DNA from: Nitrosomonas sp.
GTDB lineage: Bacteria; Pseudomonadota; Gammaproteobacteria; Burkholderiales; Nitrosomonadaceae
Direction: 5' to 3'
Length of the DNA: 64,000 nt
NCBI GenBank assembly: GCA_028577615.1
Contig: JAJSDU010000002.1
Coordinates: 1-64,000 of the forward strand
In this document: one piece after another, positions 8,761-16,893 of the stretch
Layout: the number at the start of each line of letters is the position of its first letter
Numbering within the stretch: the first letter of the stretch is position 1
Translations under genes and position numbers: made by a program
Notes under the pieces: generated by a model
Seen by the model: only the letters and a program-made list of their open reading frames with translations
Told to the model about the DNA's origin: nothing
The model's database searches: none

Positions 8761-9753
8761 TTATTTTTTGCCTGTTTTCCCCGCGATATATATTTTCTGC
8801 ATTTCCAGAATATTGCGTTCAATCGTGCGGCGCAGGCTTTCCGGCGCGATGACCTCGACAGCCGCGCCATGCTTGAGGATGTCCATCACCAGTTCGGTTT
8901 CGTTGGCGTAGGGGATGCGCAATTCAAAACGGCCACCGGCAAGAAATTCACCCTGTTGTCGCGGATGCCATTGCTCGTCGGCGACCCAGCGGGCGCGTTC
9001 GGCGGTGAAACGCAGCACCGCCGTCTGGCTGGCTGCGCCCGCGAATATACCGTAGCTGGCGGCGAAGTGCGCGTCGAGTTCGGTTTGCGACATTTCGCGC
9101 GCGGCGGAATCGAGCAGAATTGACGCTACGATGCGCTCAACGGCGAAACTGCGCAGCGCTTCGCGTTTATGGCACCAGGCATCGAGATACCAGTTGTCGC
9201 GGTAATGCGTCAGACGCTGCGGTGAGAGGGTGCGCCGAGTCTGCTGATCGCGGCCCCGGCTGTGGTAGGTGATATCGAGTTGCCTGCGTTGCAAGACGGC
9301 GCTGGCGGCGGACTGAAAGTGCTTCAAATCAGCCTGTCTGCCCATCATGCTCAGGATACGGATGCGGCTGGCGCTGATTTGCGGATTGTTCGGTTGCTGT
9401 CCGGCGAGAATTTTCTCCAGCCGGTCTTTGACCGGCTTAAGCTGCGCGCCGAGCAGTCCCGGCTGGATATGTTCGAGCAATTGCTGCACGGTAAGCAGGG
9501 CGTACAGTTCATGCGCATCGAACCAGACACCGGGCAGTTCGAATACGCCACTTTCCCGTGCATCGTAATAATAACCATTGCGTTCGCGGTCATATTCCAG
9601 CGGCGCATTGAAATACAGACGCAGCGCGGTGATGGTGCGCGTTACCGTAGCGCGCGAACATTCCAGTTGTTCTTCCAGACGCTTATGCGATACCGGCAAA
9701 CGGTGCGACGCCAGAATGCGGTGCAGTTGATAAATCCGCTGGAGGTTGTTCAT
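8761..9753 (-). CDS. WYL-domain helix-turn-helix transcriptional regulator
   Basis: This 330-residue protein has an N-terminal winged helix (LEEQLECSRATVTRTITALR) and a central to C-terminal WYL domain marked by NWYLDAWCHKREALRSFAVERI, then the WCX extension (LRFTAERARWVADEQWHPRQ to the end). Regulators of this YafY type bind ligands, proposed to be nucleic acids or nucleotides, and often control defence loci. It is the first gene of the minus-strand run that leads through HIRAN into cas3, so control of the cas operon is a reasonable inference. The ATG at 9753 (MNNLQRIYQL) is chosen from domain fit although no clear ribosome site precedes it. Confidence 0.87.
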   Translation of the reverse strand: MNNLQRIYQLHRILASHRLPVSHKRLEEQLECSRATVTRTITALRLYFNAPLEYDRERNGYYYDARESGVFELPGVWFDAHELYALLTVQQLLEHIQPGLLGAQLKPVKDRLEKILAGQQPNNPQISASRIRILSMMGRQADLKHFQSAASAVLQRRQLDITYHSRGRDQQTRRTLSPQRLTHYRDNWYLDAWCHKREALRSFAVERIVASILLDSAAREMSQTELDAHFAASYGIFAGAASQTAVLRFTAERARWVADEQWHPRQQGEFLAGGRFELRIPYANETELVMDILKHGAAVEVIAPESLRRTIERNILEMQKIYIAGKTGKK

Positions 9754-10023
9754 TGCATGAATCGCCGCTGTTCCGCAATTTGCAGTCCGAGCCCGGTTCG
9801 GCACGGGTGAATTGGGGGGCTTGCGCCGCCGGATAATGCATATTTGATCAACACGAATGACACAAGCATTTTTACGCCGTCCATGGCAAAATTGTGAACA
9901 ACCGACATTATCCACACTCAAAACACCGATCAATTTTTTTAAAACGTGAGTTTAATACGGTTTTTCCAGTTTTATGCCATGGCCGTACAGTACATTGAGC
10001 ATTTTCACATCAGGTGAACGACA

Positions 10024-11115
10024 ATGCAGATTTCATCCCGGTTAACCCGCGTTCTCATCGTGATTCTGGCCACGCTGCTCGGCGGCTGCGCAAATCTGGC
10101 TTTTTATGCGCAGGCAGTCAACGGTCACGTGGATTTGATGCGCCGCGCGCAGCCGATTCATGCCATCATCGCCGATCCCAACACCGATGCGGATTTAAAG
10201 CGCACGCTCAGCACGGTTGCCCGGGTGCGCACATTCGCCAGCACGGTGCTCGGACTTCCCGATAACCGCAGCTATACGCATTACGCCGATCTGGAACGGC
10301 CCTATGCAGTCTGGAATGTCGTGGCCACACCCGAACTGTCCACCCGGCTGAAGGAATGGTGCTTTGTGCAGGCCGGTTGCGTGAATTACCGCGGCTTTTT
10401 CTCGCAGGCCCGCGCGCAGGACTATGCGCGGCAACTCGCTGCTGAAGGTTATGACGTGCATGTCAGCGGCGTACCGGCGTATTCCACGCTGGGGTGGTTT
10501 AATGATCCGGTGCTGAACACGTTTATCCACCACTCCGAGCTGGAACTCGCACGCCTGATCTTTCATGAACTGGCGCATCAGGTGATTTTCGTTCCCGGCG
10601 ACACGGTGTTCAACGAATCGTTCGCCACGCTGGTCGAACAGGAAGGCGTCCGGCGCTGGCTGGCGCATAACAACGCCGCGGCGGAATACGCCCGATATCA
10701 GGCGCGGCACGCGCATCAGGCGGCATTTAACACGCTGATCCTGCATCACCGCAGACGTCTGGATGCGCTCTTTAACACGGACATGGATGATGCCCGGAAG
10801 CGCGCGGGCAAGGCGCGCATTTTTGAGGATTTGCACGCGCAGTTTGCGCTGCTGAAAACCGGCAGAGCCGGATTCAACCGTTTTGACGCATGGTTCGCGC
10901 AACCGCTGAACAACGCGCGGCTGGCCAGGGTATCGATTTACACGCAACTGCTGCCCGCATTCCAGGCGTTGCTCGCGCAGCAGGGTGGTGATATGAATCG
11001 TTTTTTTGACGCGGTAAAAAAAATCGGTCAGTTATCCAAAACAGAACGCCTGCATGCATTGCAGCGCATTGCCGAACAGGGTGGACGGGATGCTGTTATT
11101 GCCGGTACGCTCTGA
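10024..11115 (+). CDS. Putative zinc aminopeptidase lipoprotein (PF10023 type)
   Basis: This 363-residue protein begins with a lipoprotein signal whose lipobox is LLGGC, so it is probably membrane anchored. The zinc-protease motif HELAH is seen in LARLIFHELAHQVIFVPGDTVFNESFATLVEQEG. Those residues, with the downstream NESFA Glu, form the HExxH...E ligand set. The overall pattern is that of the uncharacterised bacterial aminopeptidase family PF10023. An AGGTGA ribosome site precedes the ATG. The gene diverges from the WYL regulator across a 270-bp gap that should hold both promoters but shows no clear hexamers or other feature. Confidence 0.82.
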   Translation: MQISSRLTRVLIVILATLLGGCANLAFYAQAVNGHVDLMRRAQPIHAIIADPNTDADLKRTLSTVARVRTFASTVLGLPDNRSYTHYADLERPYAVWNVVATPELSTRLKEWCFVQAGCVNYRGFFSQARAQDYARQLAAEGYDVHVSGVPAYSTLGWFNDPVLNTFIHHSELELARLIFHELAHQVIFVPGDTVFNESFATLVEQEGVRRWLAHNNAAAEYARYQARHAHQAAFNTLILHHRRRLDALFNTDMDDARKRAGKARIFEDLHAQFALLKTGRAGFNRFDAWFAQPLNNARLARVSIYTQLLPAFQALLAQQGGDMNRFFDAVKKIGQLSKTERLHALQRIAEQGGRDAVIAGTL

Positions 11116-11200
11116 TCGAAAGCCTACGCCGCAACCTTGCATCAGGTTTCCGTATGGTATTTTCCGCAGGTAAACCGTAATAAACTCACGAGGCATTCCC

Positions 11201-11704
11201 ATGACACGCAAAACAATCACCGCCACACGCATTTCCATCCTGTTCATAGCGCTGTTGTCCGCATGCGCGGGATTGATCAATTCAAAAGAAAAGCCTGTGC
11301 TGCATGAAACCACGCTGCAAGGCGAGCACATTCAACTGACGCGCTGTCTGACCGGCAAGTTGTCCGCCGACAGCCGAATGTCGATGCGTGTCTTTCATGT
11401 CAAGCCGCGCATTTATCCAGCGATTGCAGCGGCGGAGATCCATGCTTACGATACCCGCTTCCTGCCTTATGTCTACGCCAGCAACTCCCCGCTGAACCCG
11501 GACGGCATCCGGGATTACGGCACGTCCGCGCCGGAAATCATGACCAACGCACAGAACCTGGCCGGAGCTGAATATATTTACGGTTTTGCTTTCATACTGC
11601 GCCAGACCGGTGAAAACACGGTGGCTGTGACACTCAAGGGAAGCCAGTATGTTGGCGGAATTGCATGGGATTATTTGCAGCGCTGCGCCGCGAATGCACT
11701 ATAA
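11201..11704 (+). CDS. Hypothetical lipoprotein
   Basis: The 167-residue product has a basic start, a hydrophobic segment and a lipobox (LLSAC), so it is probably a lipoprotein of about 145 mature residues. No catalytic motif was recognised. The middle part (ELTR-like strands, AEYIYGFAFILRQTGENTVAVTLKG) reads as a beta-rich domain, and two further Cys (in LTRCLTG and LQRCAANAL) could form a disulfide. GAGG precedes the ATG. The gene lies 85 bp after the aminopeptidase gene on the same strand and converges on the minus-strand cluster that follows. Confidence 0.65.
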   Translation: MTRKTITATRISILFIALLSACAGLINSKEKPVLHETTLQGEHIQLTRCLTGKLSADSRMSMRVFHVKPRIYPAIAAAEIHAYDTRFLPYVYASNSPLNPDGIRDYGTSAPEIMTNAQNLAGAEYIYGFAFILRQTGENTVAVTLKGSQYVGGIAWDYLQRCAANAL

Positions 11705-11714
11705 CAGGATCGGG

Positions 11715-12137
11715 TTATATCGACGGTTGCTGATCCGCAAGACATTCAACAAACCGGTAGCGCCCTACGTCTTCCGCCGACTCATGGCTTGCCACAAGTA
11801 AAAATTCGATGCACCCATCTTCCTGAAAGCGATACTGATACGCATCCGGCTGTGTCATCCAGGATGGCGCTATTTCGTAAAACAGGCCGTTCTCGATCCA
11901 CCATTTGCCTTCCTCGGCGAGACGGTGCACAACGCCGTCAGTTTCCACAAAGCGGAATTCCATGTGATATGTGCCGTCTTCGCCGCGTGTTTGCACCCAG
12001 CTTTTCAGCGAACCGTCTTCTTCATCGTATTCGCCCTGCCAGGTACCGATCAGTCTGACATCCACCGTTGGGCTGGCGGCAACGGCGGCACAGCAGAAAA
12101 TAATCGTTGCCAGCAGCGTATACCTATAGTTGCTCAT
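11715..12137 (-). CDS. Hypothetical secreted beta-rich protein
   Basis: The 140-residue precursor has a Sec-type signal (hydrophobic core then AVAAS). The mature part starts VDVRLIGTWQGEYDEEDGS and alternates short strands with Trp and Tyr residues, as in small lipocalin-like proteins beginning with a GxW motif. It is very acidic. It begins 4 bp after the stop of the putative immunity gene and appears to be the third gene of the EndoU cluster. No function is assigned. Confidence 0.6.
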   Translation of the reverse strand: MSNYRYTLLATIIFCCAAVAASPTVDVRLIGTWQGEYDEEDGSLKSWVQTRGEDGTYHMEFRFVETDGVVHRLAEEGKWWIENGLFYEIAPSWMTQPDAYQYRFQEDGCIEFLLVASHESAEDVGRYRFVECLADQQPSI

Positions 12138-12141
12138 CCTG

Positions 12142-12501
12142 CTATTCCTCCGTAGTTTTGCCGCGTGCTTCCTGCGGATTTTTCCGGTCGTCCGCTATCG
12201 CCTGTTGCCAGGCTTGTACGGCGGCGGTAAATGTTGCCAGCGGAATCCGCATGTTTTGTCCGGCGGTATCGCCGTAGTCATCCTCGATTTCCACATGATC
12301 CGGGTACACGTACAGGCAGTAGGCATTGCCGGGACGTTCCCACGAAGGCAGCACACCCGACGCCACCGCATCGAGGTGATGCAGCAATTCAGCAGTCCAG
12401 GCGGGGCTTTTCTGAATATCCACGGTCAGGTAGGCAATGATGCGATCATGCGCCGGGTCGCCCGGAATGCGGCCGGGCCATGTGCAGGTGGATACATCCA
12501 T
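12142..12501 (-). CDS. Putative cytoplasmic immunity protein for the EndoU toxin
   Basis: This 119-residue protein has no signal peptide. The core runs YCLYVYPDHVEIEDDYG followed by MRIPLATFTAAVQAWQQAI, a strand pair plus helix with a Trp that resembles several small immunity proteins of polymorphic toxins. It starts 5 bp after the EndoU stop, the usual toxin-then-immunity order. Family membership is not certain, and the immunity role rests mainly on position, size and the absence of a signal. Confidence 0.5.
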   Translation of the reverse strand: MDVSTCTWPGRIPGDPAHDRIIAYLTVDIQKSPAWTAELLHHLDAVASGVLPSWERPGNAYCLYVYPDHVEIEDDYGDTAGQNMRIPLATFTAAVQAWQQAIADDRKNPQEARGKTTEE

Positions 12502-12506
12502 TATGC

Positions 12507-13097
12507 TTACTCGAACAAGGGAAAAGCGGTATTGATTCTGCCGTTTTTAGGCGGTGCAAAACCAATGGTAAAACGTTGATTGCTGACGCTGCAATATTTT
12601 CCGCTTTCAGTTTCGCCTGCCGCGACATCGGGCTGATTGAAACCGCACAAAGTCCAGTCCGGCGCTCCGGCAGGGCACTTGCGTTGATGACCGGCGGCGT
12701 GGGCAATGGAATTCAGCACCTGCTCCACCGAGCAACCGTCCGGAAACATGGACGAAAACTTGTTTCTGCCGGGATGGCCTTTATACCACCACCGACCGGT
12801 GTACACGCCCGCCGCATTGGCTTTGTCCTGAACGGTAAATTCCGCCACCGTCGCGGGATTCACGCCTTCCGGGCGTGAATGAAAGCCTTTCGGCCGATTG
12901 CGATCCCACTCACCGCAGAACACATGCTTCTGATTGATTTTCAAACCATTCTCAAGCGCAACCCAATGCGGCAATGCGCCGCAATCCACCTGCGCATGCG
13001 CTGGCGGCGGGAAAAGGCCTGACAGTAACAATCCTGCAATAATCGCACCGAACAGCCCTGACAAGACATGCCGATCACTCTGTTTACGCATTTCCAT
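12507..13097 (-). CDS. Secreted EndoU-type nuclease (candidate toxin)
   Basis: The 196-residue precursor has a Sec signal ending PPAHA (about residue 35). The mature protein matches the bacterial EndoU pattern: KHVFCGEW (H58), KGFHSRPEG (H73), GVYTGRWWYKG, the Lys-Ser segment NKFSSMFPD (K113) and the closing GRINTAFPL. H58, H73 and K113 are the likely catalytic triad. Six cysteines in the mature part suggest disulfides, in line with export. GGAG precedes the ATG by 7 bp. EndoU domains usually occur as C-terminal toxins of large contact-dependent proteins; here it stands alone with a signal peptide and a small gene right behind it. Use as an interbacterial RNase is inferred. Confidence 0.72.
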   Translation of the reverse strand: MEMRKQSDRHVLSGLFGAIIAGLLLSGLFPPPAHAQVDCGALPHWVALENGLKINQKHVFCGEWDRNRPKGFHSRPEGVNPATVAEFTVQDKANAAGVYTGRWWYKGHPGRNKFSSMFPDGCSVEQVLNSIAHAAGHQRKCPAGAPDWTLCGFNQPDVAAGETESGKYCSVSNQRFTIGFAPPKNGRINTAFPLFE

Positions 13098-13205
13098 TCA
13101 GCCTCTCCTTTCCCGTAAAGTTCGCAAGATTAAAAATAACTTTTACATCGAATCGGTTAAAATTCTAACATTGCATGGTTTCTTTATTCACTCAACCTTT
13201 TCTTC

Positions 13206-14573
13206 ATGTCATCACACAAACTAACAACTGCGCAAACCGCGCCCCGCGTGGGTTTTATTTCACTCGGCTGCCCCAAGGCGCTGGTTGACTCCGAACAGAT
13301 TCTGACGCAACTCAGGGCGGAAGGCTACGAGATTTCGTCGACCTATGACGCAGCCGACCTCGTCGTCGTCAACACCTGCGGCTTTATCGACAGCGCCGTG
13401 GAAGAATCGCTGGACGCGATTGGCGAAGCGCTCGCCGAGAACGGCAAGGTCATCGTCACCGGCTGTCTCGGCGCAAAAGAGGACGGCAATGTCATTAAAC
13501 AGGCGCACCCCCAGGTGCTCGCGGTTACCGGCCCACATGCGTTGCCGGAAGTCATGTCCGCCATTCATGCGCACCTGCCGCAGCCGCATGACCCGTTCAC
13601 CAGTCTGATCCCGCCGCAGGGCATACGCCTGACGCCCAAACACTATGCCTATATCAAAATTTCAGAAGGCTGCAATCACCGCTGCACATTCTGCATCATT
13701 CCTTCAATGCGCGGCGATCTGGTCAGCCGGCCCATCCATCAGGTTTTGCAGGAGGCCGAGAATCTGGTCAATGCAGGCGTCAAGGAATTGCTGATTATTT
13801 CGCAGGACACCAGCGCGTATGGCGTGGATGTCAAATACCGCACCGGTTTCTGGCAGGGCAGACCGATCAGAACACGCCTGACCGAACTGGCCAGCGCGCT
13901 CGGCGAACTCGGCGTGTGGGTGCGGTTGCATTATGTTTATCCGTATCCGCATGTTGATGAAGTGATTCCTTTGATGGCCGAGGGAAAAATTCTGCCTTAT
14001 CTCGATGTGCCGCTGCAACATGCCAGCGCCCGTGTTCTCAAGGCGATGAAACGGCCCGCCAGTGCCGAGAACAATCTGGCGCGCATTCAGCGGTGGCGCG
14101 AAATATGTCCGGACATCACACTGCGCAGCACGTTTATCGTCGGCTTTCCGGGTGAAACCGAAGCCGAGTTTGAAGAATTGCTGCAATTTCTGCAGGCCGC
14201 CCGGCTGAACCGGGTCGGCTGCTTCAAGTATTCTCCGGTCGACGGCGCGGCGGCCAATGCGCTGCCAGGCGCTGTTGCGGAAGAAATCAAGCAGGAGCGT
14301 CTTGAACGCTTCATGCAATTGCAGGAAGCAATCAGCCGTCAATTGCAGACTGAAAAAATCGGCCGTTCCATGACCGTTCTGGTCGATCATGTCGAAGACA
14401 GTCAGGCGGTTGCGCGCAGCAGTGCCGACGCGCCTGAGATCGATGGACTGGTTTACATCAGCAATCCGCCCGACGCATTGCAGGCAGGTGACCGGATCAC
14501 GGTAACCATCACGGATTCGGATGCGCATGACTTATATGCCGACATGGCAGGACAGCGGGTTTCCCGCACATGA
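13206..14573 (+). CDS. rimO: Ribosomal protein S12 methylthiotransferase RimO
   Basis: RimO adds a methylthio group to the conserved Asp of ribosomal protein S12. The 455-residue protein has the three domains of the family. The N-terminal UPF0004 domain carries cluster cysteines C22, C58 and C87, the radical-SAM core carries C156, C160 and C163 (CNHRCTFC), and there is a C-terminal TRAM domain. The opening [16 protein letters not shown] is a RimO rather than MiaB signature, and the true miaB lies at 58835-60163. The gene is monocistronic here. The ribosome site before the ATG is weak. Confidence 0.96.
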   Translation: MSSHKLTTAQTAPRVGFISLGCPKALVDSEQILTQLRAEGYEISSTYDAADLVVVNTCGFIDSAVEESLDAIGEALAENGKVIVTGCLGAKEDGNVIKQAHPQVLAVTGPHALPEVMSAIHAHLPQPHDPFTSLIPPQGIRLTPKHYAYIKISEGCNHRCTFCIIPSMRGDLVSRPIHQVLQEAENLVNAGVKELLIISQDTSAYGVDVKYRTGFWQGRPIRTRLTELASALGELGVWVRLHYVYPYPHVDEVIPLMAEGKILPYLDVPLQHASARVLKAMKRPASAENNLARIQRWREICPDITLRSTFIVGFPGETEAEFEELLQFLQAARLNRVGCFKYSPVDGAAANALPGAVAEEIKQERLERFMQLQEAISRQLQTEKIGRSMTVLVDHVEDSQAVARSSADAPEIDGLVYISNPPDALQAGDRITVTITDSDAHDLYADMAGQRVSRT

Positions 14574-14760
14574 CGCACACAGATTCGAGCAGCTCATTTT
14601 TGCCTGCGGAACTTGTTGATTTACCCTTTTGTCTTATGAACGCTCCACTTGCAGATCGCGCAGCAACCTCTGGTTATTGAGGTTTGCAGAGCAGCAGGAT
14701 TGACCGCTGTTCGTTTTTTTGATCCACATGAACTGCTGCACTTCTGTAAAGTTCAGGGTA

Positions 14761-14772
14761 GAATAGCTATTC
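14761..14772. promoter_or_regulatory. Perfect 12-bp palindrome upstream of cytochrome c-552
   Basis: GAATAGCTATTC is a perfect palindrome centred about 35 bp before the cytochrome ATG. It overlaps TAGAAT (14759-14764), which could act as a -10 element, so it is placed where an operator could act. No regulator is known to bind it. Confidence 0.35.
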
Positions 14773-14800
14773 CTAATAATTTCTAAAAAGGAAAAAACAA

Positions 14801-15112
14801 ATGAGAGCAGTATTAGTAAGTATGTTTGCAGCATCAGCATTGTTACTCGCAGCCAATGCACAAGCCGACGCAGACCTGGCAAAAAACAGCGGTTGTCTGA
14901 ATTGCCATAACGTTGACACCAAACTGGTTGGCCCGGCGCTGAAAGAAATCGCCGCGAAGTACGCGGGTCAGGATGACGCTTCTGCTTATCTGGCCGGGAA
15001 AATCAAGAACGGCAGCAACGGCGTCTGGGGTCCGGTTCCAATGCCGCCAAACCCAATGGTCAGCGATGACAACGCCAAAGTTCTGGCTGACTTCATTTTG
15101 TCACTGAACTAA
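14801..15112 (+). CDS. Cytochrome c-552 precursor
   Basis: This 103-residue precursor has a Sec signal ending AQA and a mature protein of 81 residues starting DADLAKNSGCLNCHNVD. The haem site is C32-x-x-C35-H36 and the axial Met is M81 in GPVPMPPNP. It carries electrons in the periplasm, in ammonia oxidisers from cytochrome c-554 and the quinol pathway towards the terminal oxidase. Length and sequence agree with the small c-552 of Nitrosomonas as I recall it. AAAAGGA lies just before the ATG, and a strong terminator follows the stop, so the gene stands alone. Confidence 0.93.
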   Translation: MRAVLVSMFAASALLLAANAQADADLAKNSGCLNCHNVDTKLVGPALKEIAAKYAGQDDASAYLAGKIKNGSNGVWGPVPMPPNPMVSDDNAKVLADFILSLN

Positions 15113-15130
15113 GCGAAGATTAAGCAGCAC

Positions 15131-15160
15131 AAGCCGGCGCATCAAACCGCCGGCTTTTTT
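15131..15160 (+). terminator. Rho-independent terminator of cytochrome c-552
   Basis: The 9-bp perfect stem AAGCCGGCG / CGCCGGCTT (15131-15139 and 15148-15156) with an 8-base loop is followed by a T run, 19 bp after the cytochrome stop. Confidence 0.9.
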
Positions 15161-15218
15161 ATTGCCATATTCAACACAGTCAATTAAATACTTTCCATTC
15201 TATATTTCGCATAAAACC

Positions 15219-15644
15219 ATGAAAACTCGCATACACTGGCAGGGTAACGTCAGCTTTCTCGCCGAATCCGGCAGCGGACACCAGGTTCTGATGGATGGCG
15301 CACCTGAAGCAGGCGGACAGAACAAAGGGCCGCGTCCGATGGAAATGGTGCTGATGGGACTCGGCGGCTGCACAACTTTTGATGTCATCTTTATTCTGCG
15401 GAAGGCGCGCCAGGAAGTGACCGACTGCATTGTCAACATCGAAGCGCAACGCGCCGAAACCGATCCGAAAGTGTTTACGCACATTCACCTGCATTTCATA
15501 CTCACGGGTAAAAACCTGAATCCGCAACAGGTTGAACGCGCCATTCATCTGTCCGCGGAAAAATACTGCTCGGCATCCATCATGCTCAAACCCACTGTCA
15601 AAATCACGCACGATTTTGAAATTGTATCTGACCCGGCTGAATGA
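15219..15644 (+). CDS. OsmC family protein
   Basis: This 141-residue protein has the OsmC/Ohr fold: an N-terminal beta half (KTRIHWQGNVSFLAE), the helix with GPRPMEMVLMGLGGCTTFDV and the second Cys region AEKYCSASIML. The two cysteines are at the positions of the redox pair in peroxide-reducing OsmC proteins, but the sequence is closer to the YhfA-like branch, whose substrate is unsettled. The ATG at 15219 (MKTRIHW) is preferred to one at 15162, which would overlap the upstream terminator. Confidence 0.82.
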   Translation: MKTRIHWQGNVSFLAESGSGHQVLMDGAPEAGGQNKGPRPMEMVLMGLGGCTTFDVIFILRKARQEVTDCIVNIEAQRAETDPKVFTHIHLHFILTGKNLNPQQVERAIHLSAEKYCSASIMLKPTVKITHDFEIVSDPAE

Positions 15645-15698
15645 CACTTCATCGACATCCTTCCAGGATTCCATTCAAGACAAGATCCCGATCAAAGG

Positions 15699-15786
15699 AT
15701 GCAATGCAAGGCAAAATTGAACGAAAAAGCGGAGCATACATGAAGTATGTGAGCATTTAGCGTTCAATTTTAACGCCGCAATGCGC
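15699..15786. repeat. Small inverted-repeat element
   Basis: Perfect 11-bp arms AAAATTGAACG (15713-15723) and CGTTCAATTTT (15761-15771) enclose a smaller dyad (CATAC/GTATG). Outside them lie further partly matched arms around GCAATGC. The centre GAGCATACATGAAGTATGTGA resembles the centre of the larger repeats at 16730-16870 and 46551-46710, so it may be a related, shorter element. It lies between the OsmC-like gene and the convergent XRE gene. Confidence 0.5.
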
Positions 15787-15811
15787 CTTTCAGTGAGATC
15801 TTGAGCAGGCT

Positions 15812-16540
15812 CTAACGCCGCAGCGGACGAAACACCTCCAACTCCCACGGCCTGATCGCCAGCATGAGACCGATGTTACGGCGCTTGCTCATTGGCAGGC
15901 GCGCATCCTGCCGGTGCAGTTCGGTGAATTCCTGGGCGAGCATCTGCATTTTGTTCATCAGCACCTGTATGGAGAAATCGCTGAACAGGCCGGACAGGAA
16001 AAGCCGCTTCTCAAATTCGCCGCAAAATCCGGAATGAAGAAACTGGCTTTGTATCTGTTTTTCAAAGAACCGCTCAATCGGTCCGTCGGGCAGCCAGTGG
16101 AAGCCTTCGTCTATGCGCAGCTTGATGCGGTTCTGTGGCAACAAATCGATAATTTTGAGCTTATCGAGTCTGGTCAAGCACTGTATGCACTCGGTTTCCG
16201 AGATGTGATAACGGCTGACAATATCTTCAAAACTCAGCCGGTTACGCACACTGACCGCAACAAGCAGAAGCCGGGTATCGCTCACCAGTTCTTTTTCCTG
16301 TTCGACCGTCAATCGGGTGATGCGTTGACGTGTTTCCTGGTAAAACTGAAAAAAATCCGATAACTCCATCTGCATCAACTGGCAGATCGCCTCCAGCCGG
16401 TCGAGTGTAAACCGCTTCGAGGCGAACATCCGTTTGACATTGGCTTCGCTCATATCCAGCCCTTTTGCCAGATCGGCATAGGTCAGCCGCCGGTTTCTCA
16501 GTATTTTCTTCAATGTATCGATCAGCGCTTCGGTTTGCAT
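15812..16540 (-). CDS. XRE-family helix-turn-helix regulator
   Basis: This 242-residue protein has an N-terminal Cro/CI-type helix-turn-helix (LTYADLAKGLDMSEANVKRMFASKRFTLDRLEAIC) and a long C-terminal part of unknown fold that may sense a ligand or mediate dimerisation. The ATG at 16540 (MQTEALIDTL) is preferred because the helix-turn-helix starts soon after it. An in-frame codon at 16582 has no ribosome site. Its targets are not evident. It is separated from the plus-strand PspA-like gene by a 350-bp gap that contains a repeat element. Confidence 0.8.
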   Translation of the reverse strand: MQTEALIDTLKKILRNRRLTYADLAKGLDMSEANVKRMFASKRFTLDRLEAICQLMQMELSDFFQFYQETRQRITRLTVEQEKELVSDTRLLLVAVSVRNRLSFEDIVSRYHISETECIQCLTRLDKLKIIDLLPQNRIKLRIDEGFHWLPDGPIERFFEKQIQSQFLHSGFCGEFEKRLFLSGLFSDFSIQVLMNKMQMLAQEFTELHRQDARLPMSKRRNIGLMLAIRPWELEVFRPLRR

Positions 16541-16582
16541 CACTCTGGTTTCCTGCGGCAGGTAAAGAATCAAGTCATACAT

Positions 16583-16729
16583 TACAAAAGTATATTAAAA
16601 ATATACCTGGTATCCATAATCCAGATTCTACAACACAAATCGTTTATAAAAACGATTCCTGATTGAATAATACGAGCGCTGCAAACACTGCTTGCAACCC
16701 AGCAGGTTTTTCGCAGCATACATAACTCA
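16583..16729. other. Non-coding stretch before the repeat element
   Basis: This AT-rich region lies upstream of the XRE gene, between it and the repeat that precedes the PspA-like gene. A cluster of TATATTAAAAATATA-like sequence near 16590-16604 could hold the XRE promoter. No gene or RNA was recognised. Confidence 0.4.
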
Positions 16730-16870
16730 AGGCGCCTTTAAAAATTCATAGTTTTAAACAAGACGAGGCGAGAACAAAAAATATTGACGCAGCATATGAT
16801 GAATATGTAAGGAAATATTTTTTGTGAACAACAACGTATTGTAAAGAAATATGGATTTTTAGAGGTGCCG
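16730..16870. repeat. MITE-like palindromic repeat, copy 1
   Basis: This 141-bp element has imperfect terminal inverted repeats. The left end (16730-16750) pairs with the right end (16850-16870) at 17 of 21 positions, both built on (T/C)TAAAAAT(T/C)C. An inner dyad is formed by AAAAAATATTG and AATATTTTTTG. A second copy lies at 46551-46710 with the same order of motifs: GACGAGGCG or CGAGGCGTGAG, then AAAAAAT(A/G)TTGACGC(A/G)GCATATGAT, then ATATGTAAGGAAA(T/C)ATTTTTTG. It encodes no protein. Its right end is only about 10 bp from the ribosome site of the PspA-like gene. Confidence 0.75.
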
Positions 16871-16893
16871 CTTAATGAAAGGAGACTCATACC

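Noticed and set aside
8265..8870. Longer version of the HIRAN protein starting at 8870
   Set aside because: The extra 61 residues run back into the end of the WYL gene, while the ATG at 8687 has a good ribosome site and opens a Tat-like signal.
13704..14528. Minus-strand open frame of 274 codons opposite rimO
   Set aside because: rimO on the plus strand has all the family residues; the antisense frame shows no motif or start signal.
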